Shown here piece by piece: positions 51,801-59,336 of a stretch of 64,000 bases of DNA. Positions within the stretch are counted from its first letter, which is position 1. Each line of letters opens with the position of its first letter. Both the position numbers and the translations under genes were made by a program. Below the pieces are notes generated by a model. It was not told the DNA's origin. It searched no databases and saw only the letters and a program-made list of their open reading frames with translations. Source of the stretch: an uncultured Candidatus Melainabacteria bacterium (GTDB lineage Bacteria; Cyanobacteriota; Vampirovibrionia; Gastranaerophilales; Gastranaerophilaceae); NCBI GenBank assembly GCA_932182025.1, contig CAKNXK010000027.1, positions 62,001 through 126,000 on the forward strand, written 5' to 3'.

Positions 51801-52289
51801 ATGAATTATCACAATATAACAAAAGAAGATATGCTAAACGGCGACGGATTGAGAGTAGTTTTATGGGTTTCAGGTTGTACGCATCACTGCAAGAATTGTC
51901 AAAACCCGATTACATGGGATGTTGCCGGCGGACTTTTGTTTGATGAAGAAGCTGAAAAAGAACTTTTTGAAGCTCTGAAAAAGCCTTATATTTCAGGTAT
52001 AACTTTTTCCGGTGGTGACCCTTTGCATCCGTTTAACAGAGAAGAAGTTTTTCGTTTGATTAAAAAAATCAGAACAGAGCTTCCAAACAAATCTATTTGG
52101 CTTTATACAGGATTTTTATGGGAAGAAATTAAGGATATTCCTGAGCTTGCTGATGTTGATGTGCTTTGTGAAGGTAAGTTTGTCGAAGAGCTTTTAGATA
52201 ATAAACTTCATTGGGTTGGAAGTTCTAACCAACGGGTTATGAATGTGAAAAAATCACTTGAGACCGGTGAAGTTGTGTTACATCTCTAA
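51801..52289 (+). CDS. nrdG: Anaerobic ribonucleotide reductase activating protein
   Basis: NrdG is the radical SAM enzyme that makes the glycyl radical on NrdD, allowing deoxynucleotide synthesis without oxygen. The 162-residue protein has the iron-sulfur motif CTHHCKNC (Cys26, Cys30, Cys33), then TFSGGDPLHP, and ends in the family QRVMNVKKSL segment. nrdD is not in the window. A promoter with AGAGG leads it. Other short activating enzymes are possible, but length and motifs fit NrdG best. Confidence 0.93.
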   Translation: MNYHNITKEDMLNGDGLRVVLWVSGCTHHCKNCQNPITWDVAGGLLFDEEAEKELFEALKKPYISGITFSGGDPLHPFNREEVFRLIKKIRTELPNKSIWLYTGFLWEEIKDIPELADVDVLCEGKFVEELLDNKLHWVGSSNQRVMNVKKSLETGEVVLHL

Positions 52290-52294
52290 AAGAT

Positions 52295-52323
52295 TTGTAA
52301 AAACACACTGCTTCTGATATAAT
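52295..52323 (+). promoter_or_regulatory. Promoter of acyl-CoA synthetase gene
   Basis: TTGTAA and TATAAT are 17 bp apart, ~33 nt before the ATG, with AGGAGG in between. Confidence 0.65.
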
Positions 52324-52355
52324 ATTACCAAGATTATTTTATTTAGGAGGAGTGT

Positions 52356-54035
52356 ATGAGGGATAGACAGAGTAATGTTCTTTCGTTATTGGAAGACAAG
52401 ACTAACGATTACGCGCGTAAAATTGCACTGGGTATTAAAACAAGTTTTGGTTGGAAAGAACTTACTTTTGATGGTTTAGGATTGTTATCAAGAAGGCTTG
52501 CTTCTTATCTAATTAATGACTTAGGTATTCAAAAAGGTGAAAAACTTGCAATTTTATCAGAGTCAAAACCAGAATTTGGTGTTTGTGTTTTTGCTTCTGT
52601 TTTGGCAGGTACGATTACAGTTCCTCTTGATATTAAATTAACAAAATATGAGCTAACATCTATTCTTTCGGATTGTTTGCCATCAGTAATGCTTGTTTCT
52701 CAGCACTATATTGAAAAAGCAAAAGAATTACAACAAGTTGTACCTTCAATCAAGCACATTATTGTAATGGATGAACGTCCTGAATCGGAAGATGGATTGC
52801 AAAGTATATATACAACTCCGATGAATTATACTTGCAAATGGAGACATCGCGCAAGAAAATCAAGAATGTTTATTATTTATACATCCGGTACAACAGGTGC
52901 GCCAAAAGGTGTTGAAACAACTTTTGGAAATATTCTTGCACAGCTTAAGGATTTAAAAACAATCTTAAGTCCTGTATTGCCTACAAAGAAAGATTTTAGA
53001 GTATTATCTATATTGCCTATGAACCATCTTTTTGAGATGACTGTAGGATTTTCAACTTTTTTGAATATGGGTGTTTCGGTTTATTATACCAGAAGTCTTA
53101 AACCAAAAGATATTTTAAATATTATTAGAGACAAAAAGGTTAATGCAATGGTTCTTGTACCTGCATTTCTAAAACTGTTAAAAACAACATTAGAAGCAGA
53201 AATCAAGAATGCGCCACCATTCTATCAAAAAACTTTTCCTCTAAGATATCATATTGCAAAATTTCTTCCATACAGATGGATTAAAAAACTTATGTTTAAA
53301 AGACTGCATGACTGTTTTGGCGGTAGTTTTAAATGGTGTTTATCAGGCGGTGCGCCTTTAGATATGGAAGTAGCAAAATTCTTTAGAAGAATAGGTATTG
53401 AAGTTTATCAGGGTTATGGTTTGACCGAAACAAGTCCTATTGCAACAATTTCTTTTGATAAAAACCGTGATATTTGTTCAGTAGGAAAACTTCTTCCATC
53501 TTATGAAGCTAAGATTGATACTGAAACAGGTGAACTATTATTAAAAGGTCCTTCTATTATGAGAGGTTATCACCATCAACCGAAACTAACAGCATCTGTT
53601 ATTGATGAAGATGGTTGGTTCCATACCGGTGATATTGCAAAAATCGATGAAAAAGGTCAGGTTTTTATCACAGGACGTATTAAGAATATGATTGTACTAT
53701 CAGGTGGTAAAAAAGTATTTCCTGAAGAAGTGGAAGCTGTTCTTGAAACAAGTGAAATGTTCTCTGAACTCTGTGTATTTGGTACTTCACGTGAAGGTGG
53801 TGCAAAAGACGGGACTGAAGATATTGCAGTAGTTGTAGTGCCTAAAGATGAATTAAAAGAAAAATATTCTGATGAAGAGTTAAATAAAATTTTGCGCGAT
53901 GAGGTTAAAAAACGCTCACAAAGACTGGCACCTTATAAGCGTCCAATCAATATTACTGTATTGAAGGAAGCACTTCCAAGAACAGCTACAAGAAAAATTC
54001 AACGAAAGAAAGTAAAAGAATTAATTGAGGCATAA
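52356..54035 (+). CDS. AMP-forming acyl-CoA synthetase/ligase
   Basis: The 559-residue adenylate-forming enzyme has the P-loop IIYTSGTTGAPKG (~170), GYGLTETSP, the GWFHTGDIAKID block, GRIKNMIVLSGGKKVFPEEVE hinge and a C-terminal lysine in the PRTATRKIQRKK tail. It resembles long-chain fatty acid CoA ligases. It may activate fatty acids for phospholipid synthesis or another acid. The stop overlaps the UDG start (TAATG). Confidence 0.9.
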   Translation: MRDRQSNVLSLLEDKTNDYARKIALGIKTSFGWKELTFDGLGLLSRRLASYLINDLGIQKGEKLAILSESKPEFGVCVFASVLAGTITVPLDIKLTKYELTSILSDCLPSVMLVSQHYIEKAKELQQVVPSIKHIIVMDERPESEDGLQSIYTTPMNYTCKWRHRARKSRMFIIYTSGTTGAPKGVETTFGNILAQLKDLKTILSPVLPTKKDFRVLSILPMNHLFEMTVGFSTFLNMGVSVYYTRSLKPKDILNIIRDKKVNAMVLVPAFLKLLKTTLEAEIKNAPPFYQKTFPLRYHIAKFLPYRWIKKLMFKRLHDCFGGSFKWCLSGGAPLDMEVAKFFRRIGIEVYQGYGLTETSPIATISFDKNRDICSVGKLLPSYEAKIDTETGELLLKGPSIMRGYHHQPKLTASVIDEDGWFHTGDIAKIDEKGQVFITGRIKNMIVLSGGKKVFPEEVEAVLETSEMFSELCVFGTSREGGAKDGTEDIAVVVVPKDELKEKYSDEELNKILRDEVKKRSQRLAPYKRPINITVLKEALPRTATRKIQRKKVKELIEA

Positions 54036-54622
54036 TGTACGAAGAGCTTCAAGAAATCAGAGAAAAAGTCTTAACATGCGAAAAATGTTCGTTATGTAAA
54101 ACTCGTACTAATGTTGTGTTTTCTGACGGGACTCCTAATCCAAAACTCATGTTGATTGGCGAAGCTCCCGGGTTTTATGAAGATCAGCAGGGTAAACCTT
54201 TTGTTGGAAAAGCAGGTCAGCTTTTGGACAGGATTTTCGCGTCTGTTGGGTTTTCGAGAGAAAATATTTATATCTGTAATACTCTGAAATGCCGTCCGCC
54301 GGATAACCGAAATCCTTTGCCAGATGAGAAAGATGCTTGTTGGGAGTATTTAAAGGCTCAGATAGATATTATTCAACCGAAGATTATTCTACTTTGCGGT
54401 AATGTTGCAGTGCAATCGATTTTACCTAATATTGGCGGAATAACAAAAATCCGCGGTAAATGGTATCAAGGCGGTGATATTGTTCACGGTGCAAAACTCA
54501 TGCCGATTTTTCACCCTTCATATCTTTTGAGAAATGACTCTCGTGAAAAAGGAAGCCCAAAATGGCTTATGTGGCAGGATATTCAAGAAATTAAAAGGGA
54601 ATACGATAAACTCGTAGTGTGA
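54035..54622 (+). CDS. Uracil-DNA glycosylase, family 4
   Basis: The 195-residue enzyme removes uracil from DNA. Family 4 features are present: cluster cysteines CEKCSLC near the N-terminus, GEAPGFYEDQQGKPFVGKAGQLLD with the catalytic Glu-Ala-Pro-Gly, CNTLKCRPPDNRNP with more cluster cysteines, and IFHPSYLLRN. It binds a 4Fe-4S cluster. It is co-translated with the acyl-CoA synthetase. Confidence 0.93.
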   Translation: MYEELQEIREKVLTCEKCSLCKTRTNVVFSDGTPNPKLMLIGEAPGFYEDQQGKPFVGKAGQLLDRIFASVGFSRENIYICNTLKCRPPDNRNPLPDEKDACWEYLKAQIDIIQPKIILLCGNVAVQSILPNIGGITKIRGKWYQGGDIVHGAKLMPIFHPSYLLRNDSREKGSPKWLMWQDIQEIKREYDKLVV

Positions 54623-54671
54623 CTTACAAGTTAGTCCGCTTTGTTGAAGAAGAGTATGATATGTTAAAATA

Positions 54672-54700
54672 TTGATATATTTGCCTAATTGTGTTATATT
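54672..54700 (+). promoter_or_regulatory. Promoter of tiny-peptide mRNA, locus C
   Basis: TTGATA and TATATT are 17 bp apart. The expected start (~54707) falls at the 5' complementary arm. Confidence 0.65.
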
Positions 54701-54708
54701 AAATTCTG

Positions 54709-54718
54709 TAGTACAGGC
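54709..54718 (+). repeat. 5' arm of long-range inverted repeat, locus C
   Basis: TAGTACAGGC is exactly complementary to GCCTGTACTA at 54885-54894. Confidence 0.75.
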
Positions 54719-54774
54719 TAAAGATTTTGATTATTATTTTATTGCTGATTTTCGATTACAGAAAGGAGGTCATA

Positions 54775-54849
54775 ATGAAAATCGAAATCAATGCAAAAAA
54801 GCTAATACTCATTATAGCATTAGCTCTCACCCTTAAAGTCATATTATAA
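54775..54849 (+). CDS. Tiny hydrophobic peptide, candidate type I toxin (locus C)
   Basis: A 24-residue peptide with a charged start (MKIEINAKK) and a hydrophobic remainder (LILIIALALTLKVIL). GAAAGGAGG precedes the ATG with 5 nt between. The mRNA has its own promoter and a 3' hairpin (54858-54890), and its two ends are exactly complementary over 10 nt. An antisense RNA with promoter and terminator covers the frame's 3' half. No other gene occupies this 291-bp gap. Confidence 0.65.
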   Translation: MKIEINAKKLILIIALALTLKVIL

Positions 54850-54890
54850 TGTGGCTTGCAGGTGTGGGTGTTCGCATCACCCATGCCTGT
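54794..54890 (-). ncRNA. Candidate antisense RNA antitoxin, locus C
   Basis: Starting near 54890 from the conserved promoter, the RNA ends at an intrinsic terminator: AGCTAAT/ATTAGCT stem (54800-54825) followed by T6 on the minus strand. Length is about 97 nt, complementary to the 3' two-thirds of the peptide frame and the 3' untranslated region. Confidence 0.65.
54858..54890 (+). terminator. 3' hairpin of tiny-peptide mRNA, locus C
   Basis: A 13-bp stem (GCAGGTGTGGGTG with CACCCATGCCTGT) with three G-U pairs that form only in plus-strand RNA and a 7-nt loop. The downstream sequence is A/T-rich but lacks a clean T run. Confidence 0.6.
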
Positions 54891-54894
54891 ACTA
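54885..54894 (+). repeat. 3' arm of long-range inverted repeat, locus C
   Basis: GCCTGTACTA pairs with 54709-54718; it also forms part of the 3' hairpin, so the two structures compete. Confidence 0.75.
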
Positions 54895-54896
54895 TT

Positions 54897-54924
54897 ATTT
54901 TAACTTATTTTCGTTATTTTGCAA
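54897..54924 (-). promoter_or_regulatory. Conserved antisense promoter, locus C
   Basis: On the minus strand TTGCAA, a 16-bp spacer ending AAATAAGT, then TAAAAT. The -35 region overlaps the end of the adenine deaminase gene. Confidence 0.65.
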
Positions 54925-56641
54925 GTATATTTTCTTTAAATATATCCACAAAATCAAACTTATTTGTGTCAAAAATGCCCTTGTCTGTAATCTTTAATTC
55001 AGGAATTACAGGCAGTGATAAAAATCCCATTGTCATGAACGGGTCTTCAAGTGTACATCCGATTGAGTGTGCAGCCGAATTTAGTTCATCGCATTTTTCT
55101 AAAACATAATCAAATTCTTTATCAGACATTAAGCCTGCAATCGGAAGCGGCAGTTTTGAGATAACTTCACCATCTTTAACAACAACTTTTCCGCCTTGTG
55201 ATTTAACAAGCTCAACCGCTGCAAGATACATATCATAATCATTTGTACCGACAATAATCATATTGTGCGAATCGTGCGCTACAGTTGAAGCAATTGCACC
55301 TGATTTAAGGTTGAAACCTTTTACAAAACCTTTGCCGATATTTCCTGTTGCCCTGTGACGTTCTATTACACAGATTTTTAAAGTGTCTGTATCAATGTTG
55401 CTGACTGCATTTCCATTTTCAATTTTAACTTGTGAAATAACAGATTTTGTAACAAGCTGATGTGGAATTACTTCAATAGTTTTAACCATATCTGATGAAG
55501 TTTCAATTTTGAAATCATCTTCTTCAATCCACTTAACGTTTACAGAACCACGAACGGACGGTGTTTCGCTATCATCAATATGTGCTGTAAGTTGACCGTT
55601 TTCAACGATTACTTCGCCGTTTTTGAGTACAAAATCAGGTTTGAAGGTTTTTAAATCAGGCAAAATCAATAAATCCGCTTTGTATCCCGGAGCAACTGCA
55701 CCAAGGTCTTTAAGTCCAAAATATTCTGCTGTGTTTAAACTTGCACATTGAACCGCTTTAACAGGATTTACACCTGCTTCGACTGCTCTTCGAACCATAC
55801 CGTTAATATGCTCGCCTAAATCGGACGGATGTCTGTCATCTGTTACAAAAAGACATTTTCGAGTATTACATTCTTTCAAAACAGGAATAAGCGCATTCAA
55901 GTCTTTTGCTGCGGTTCCTTCTCTAATCATCAAATACATGCCCAAACGAAGTTTTTCAATTGCTTCTGTTGGATTTGTGCACTCGTGGTCGGATTTTACT
56001 CCGCTTGCAATATATGCGCATAAATCTTTGCTTGCCAAAAACGGTGCATGCCCGTCAATTCGCTTATCTTTTGATTTGGCAAGTTCAAGTTTTGCCATAA
56101 CATTTTTATCTAAGTTTAAAACTCCTGGGAAATTCATCATCTCAGCAATACCAAGTACCCAAGGTTTGTCGATTACAAGTGATAAGTCATAACTGTTTAA
56201 ATCAAAACCCGAAGTTTCAAAAGGAGTAGCCGGAACGCAAGAAGGAAGCATTGTATAGACATCCATAGGAAGGTTTTTAACTGCTTCGTGCATAAAACTG
56301 ATACCGTGAAGTCCAAATACGTTTGATATTTCATGCGGGTCAATGATTACGGTTGTTGTTCCTGCAGGAAGAACAGCTTTTGCAAATTCACTCGGAAGCA
56401 TCATTGAGCTTTCTAAGTGTACGTGACCGTCAATAAAAGACGGTGTTACATAAGCTCCGTTTATATCAATCTCTTTTTCACCCGAATAGTTGTCGCTGAT
56501 ACCAGCTATAATTCCATCTGCAATAGCAATATCAGATTTGTGAATTTCTTCCGACAAAACATTCACAATATTAGCATTTTTTATAACTAAATCAGCTTTT
56601 TCCAAGCCTCTTGCAACATTAATTATTCTCTGTTGTGACAT
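54914..56641 (-). CDS. ade: Adenine deaminase
   Basis: Adenine deaminase converts adenine to hypoxanthine and ammonia for purine salvage. The 575-residue amidohydrolase has TPSFIDGHVHLESSMM with the first metal ligands and IDPHEISNVFG near residue 110. It also has DGHAPF, FVTDDRHPSDL and the C-terminal VAHDSHNMIIVG block, characteristic of the AdeC family. The ATG at 56641 is chosen; it overlaps the upstream gene by 23 nt. A longer frame six codons upstream is possible. Confidence 0.96.
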   Translation of the reverse strand: MSQQRIINVARGLEKADLVIKNANIVNVLSEEIHKSDIAIADGIIAGISDNYSGEKEIDINGAYVTPSFIDGHVHLESSMMLPSEFAKAVLPAGTTTVIIDPHEISNVFGLHGISFMHEAVKNLPMDVYTMLPSCVPATPFETSGFDLNSYDLSLVIDKPWVLGIAEMMNFPGVLNLDKNVMAKLELAKSKDKRIDGHAPFLASKDLCAYIASGVKSDHECTNPTEAIEKLRLGMYLMIREGTAAKDLNALIPVLKECNTRKCLFVTDDRHPSDLGEHINGMVRRAVEAGVNPVKAVQCASLNTAEYFGLKDLGAVAPGYKADLLILPDLKTFKPDFVLKNGEVIVENGQLTAHIDDSETPSVRGSVNVKWIEEDDFKIETSSDMVKTIEVIPHQLVTKSVISQVKIENGNAVSNIDTDTLKICVIERHRATGNIGKGFVKGFNLKSGAIASTVAHDSHNMIIVGTNDYDMYLAAVELVKSQGGKVVVKDGEVISKLPLPIAGLMSDKEFDYVLEKCDELNSAAHSIGCTLEDPFMTMGFLSLPVIPELKITDKGIFDTNKFDFVDIFKENILAK

Positions 56642-57191
56642 GGTTAACCAATTCCTCAAGCTTTCCTGTTTCTAAAACTTTTTCAATTGTTTCTTTATAA
56701 TCTTTTGGTTCTATTTTTGCAGGTAACAAAATATCCGTGTTTGTTTTTGTTTCCGTAAACCCTTTATTCAAAACCAAAAATTCTTCATAAAGTTTTATTA
56801 AATTAATTATTTTTTCATCAAATGCAAAATTTTCACCAATATAGTATTTCATATCTTTTTCAAATTGTTTTGTAAAAGCAAGCATAAACTGTGTTTCAGA
56901 AATATTTTCTTCCTCATTATATGCTTGACCTAAGCAGTGATTACCTAGAATTTCTTGCTGTGGCTGGGTTTTAATATAAGCAGCCCACATCAGACAGCCT
57001 GCATAAAATCCCATATTATTATCAAATCCAAGTAAAATCTTTTTATAATATTGTCTAAATTTTAATTTTTTTTGAGATAAGTTTTTAAATCTGCTAATAT
57101 CAGCATATAAATATTCAACCATACCCCTGAAAGCTAATATATATGGAGCAAACCCGGGGTCAAATTGTAATCCTTCGCAAGTATTTGTCAT
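56619..57191 (-). CDS. Hypothetical protein co-translated with adenine deaminase
   Basis: The 190-residue soluble protein is not recognised. It is mainly helical, aromatic-rich at the N-terminus (FDPGFAPYILAFRGMVEYLYADI) and contains FYAGCLMWAAYI, which could be a buried helix. It overlaps the adenine deaminase start by 23 nt, so the two are linked. AAGGA precedes the ATG with 6 nt between. Confidence 0.7.
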   Translation of the reverse strand: MTNTCEGLQFDPGFAPYILAFRGMVEYLYADISRFKNLSQKKLKFRQYYKKILLGFDNNMGFYAGCLMWAAYIKTQPQQEILGNHCLGQAYNEEENISETQFMLAFTKQFEKDMKYYIGENFAFDEKIINLIKLYEEFLVLNKGFTETKTNTDILLPAKIEPKDYKETIEKVLETGKLEELVNHVTTENN

Positions 57192-57327
57192 AAAATATCC
57201 TTTCTATAGTTTATAATATTGTAACAAAAAGGTTATAAACTATCAATTTCTACAGTATGTAATGCTTTTATATAAAGATTTGTAAAAATAATAGCAATTT
57301 TTTAACTTTAGCATTCTTTAATAAAGT

Positions 57328-58761
57328 ATGGTTAGTGGAATTCAACTTAATAATATTAAAACAACTTCGCCTGCAATGAAAACGCAGACAGTTCCTGTTA
57401 TTAAAAATTCTCCGCAAACCGATACTGTAGAAATTCAACAAAAAAAGAAGAAAAAATTTTCTAAAGGCGCAAAATGGGCAATCGGAGTTGTAGGAACCTT
57501 TGCCACACTTGCCGGAGCTGGTTTAGCTTATCTTGCGCATAAACGCAGCCAGATTGCAAAACTTTATAAAGAAAAACTTATTCTAAGCAATCTCGGCGAA
57601 AATCTTCAATTTAGCGAGGCTTCAAGTGTGGAAGAAGGTATAAAGTTTGCAAAAGAAGTTTTAAAAATTCCCGAAGTCGACTCTAATTTTACTCTTGAAG
57701 CAATCAATGAAACTAACAGAGGTCTTGTTAAAGTAAGTAATGCAAATAAAGGTCAGCTCTTTATGCCACGAGCTTTAAGGTACCATGATGCTCCATCTCA
57801 AAACTGGTATGCTTTTGTGAATAGAAATATTGAGTCTAAGCATTTTGGTGAACTAACAATAAACAGCTCATTTTTTGACCATGCACGTTTGGATAAAGGG
57901 CTTAAGCGTGATTTGTTTGATGAAAGCGGTGCAAGATTTTTCAAAAAGCGTTCTGATGGAATGATGGATCTTCCTTTCTTTGATAATATGGCATTTATAC
58001 CGTCGGATGATGTTTATAAACTCATGGAAAAATATTATCAAGCTCCTGAAAACATGTCGATTTCTGATAAGAGAATTTTGTATCAGACAATGATTGAGGG
58101 GTTACATAAAAAAGGAACTGTTTATAAAAGAGCTCCGATTGATTTTTTGAAAGATATGGAAACAGTACCGCAATACAAAGCTTATGTAAATCCTAATTAT
58201 GAAGAGTTAGGCAAAATAACAACAAAAGAACAGGTTAAATATGTTGAAAATATTTTAAAGAAAATGCTTGATGATAATCAGCCTTATATAAATCAGTTTG
58301 ATTTAGCAGTGCCAGAGTCTACTATATATCACGAAATGGGACATTTGCAAGATTATGCTGAAAACCTCAAACGTTTGGATTTGGCTAAATTTAAACTCTC
58401 AAATATTCATTGGGTTATAAGGGATTCCTGGGTAGAAGCTAATAAACTTCCGATTGATAAACCTGAAAGATTTTTGACCCGAGATGAGATTGGAAACCAT
58501 TGGGGTTCAATAGTGACGGATAAAGAGCTTAAAAATTTCTTCAAGAATAACCCTGATGAGTTTAAAAAATGTTTCCCTGATTTGCATGAGTTTTTAACAA
58601 ATCAACAATACCAGCAAACAGCAGGTAAAGTATCTGCTTATGCTCAATCCGGTATTGGAGAATTTATTGCGGAAGTTTATAGAGATATGATTTCAGGAAA
58701 ACAAATCCCGGAAGATGTTAAAAGACTCTATGAAAAATACAATGGACCAAAGTTACCATAA
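57328..58761 (+). CDS. Membrane-anchored zinc metalloprotease-like protein
   Basis: The 477-residue protein has a short Thr/Pro/Gln-rich N-terminus, a poly-lysine patch (KKKKKFSKG), a membrane helix (~48-68, WAIGVVGTFATLAGAGLAYLAH) and a large domain. The zinc motif is YHEMGHLQDY near residue 332, and GIGEFIAEVYRDM near residue 450 offers the third-ligand glutamate. This order is like ATLF-type and other gluzincin toxins or effectors. The start has no Shine-Dalgarno but TTTAAT lies 5 nt before it. The substrate is unknown. Confidence 0.75.
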   Translation: MVSGIQLNNIKTTSPAMKTQTVPVIKNSPQTDTVEIQQKKKKKFSKGAKWAIGVVGTFATLAGAGLAYLAHKRSQIAKLYKEKLILSNLGENLQFSEASSVEEGIKFAKEVLKIPEVDSNFTLEAINETNRGLVKVSNANKGQLFMPRALRYHDAPSQNWYAFVNRNIESKHFGELTINSSFFDHARLDKGLKRDLFDESGARFFKKRSDGMMDLPFFDNMAFIPSDDVYKLMEKYYQAPENMSISDKRILYQTMIEGLHKKGTVYKRAPIDFLKDMETVPQYKAYVNPNYEELGKITTKEQVKYVENILKKMLDDNQPYINQFDLAVPESTIYHEMGHLQDYAENLKRLDLAKFKLSNIHWVIRDSWVEANKLPIDKPERFLTRDEIGNHWGSIVTDKELKNFFKNNPDEFKKCFPDLHEFLTNQQYQQTAGKVSAYAQSGIGEFIAEVYRDMISGKQIPEDVKRLYEKYNGPKLP

Positions 58762-58850
58762 AGATATATTTAGTAGTCTTACGAAAAAGGTTGACTTGTG
58801 TTTAACGTTTAATTGGTAGGTTTGATGAAATGTCAACCGTCCATATATCT
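58762..58850. other. Nested inverted repeats, possible structured RNA or operator
   Basis: AGATATAT (58762-58769) pairs with ATATATCT (58843-58850), and inside it GGTTGAC (58789-58795) pairs with GTCAACC (58832-58838). CTACG-TG-CGTAG follows at 58850-58861. No promoter or terminator is clear. Confidence 0.4.
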
Positions 58851-58862
58851 ACGTGCGTAGCA

Positions 58863-59279
58863 CTATCTAAACTCATTAGGTTGGAAACGTCCGATATTTT
58901 GCAAATAATGGTTTATTGGCATCATGGTATCTTGCATGCTGTTCATTTCCTGAATAGCAGAAGATTGCTGATGTGCTTCTACTCTTGCATTGTAGTCAGT
59001 ATTTTCTTTAAACTGTTTAACTTTTAAATTCTCATAACAGGTAAAACGTTCATCATTATTCGCAAATGCTTTGCATTCTTCCAAACCTGATTCGAAATCA
59101 ATTCTGCGTTGATACCAATAAGCAGCTGTTACGTTGAGTTTTCCAACCCCTTTAGGCTCTTTAACATTCATAAAAGCTGTGGGAACAAAATCTTTCCATT
59201 CAGGAATCTTAGCTCCAAAATCATCAGCAAAAGCTGTGATTGGCAGTATTAGCAATAATGCTGTTATAAATGTCTTCAT
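58863..59279 (-). CDS. Secreted hypothetical protein
   Basis: The 138-residue precursor has a signal peptide (FITALLLILPITAFA). The mature part has two cysteines (ECKAF, TCYEN) that could pair, a Tyr/Trp-rich centre (NVTAAYWYQRR) and a Met/Gln-rich tail. No known domain is seen. AAGGAG precedes the ATG. It has no clear partner. Confidence 0.72.
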   Translation of the reverse strand: MKTFITALLLILPITAFADDFGAKIPEWKDFVPTAFMNVKEPKGVGKLNVTAAYWYQRRIDFESGLEECKAFANNDERFTCYENLKVKQFKENTDYNARVEAHQQSSAIQEMNSMQDTMMPINHYLQNIGRFQPNEFR

Positions 59280-59336
59280 TTATGCTCCTTTTGCTTACTA
59301 TTGGTAGTTTATATTTAGGCTAAAATAAATTTTCGC

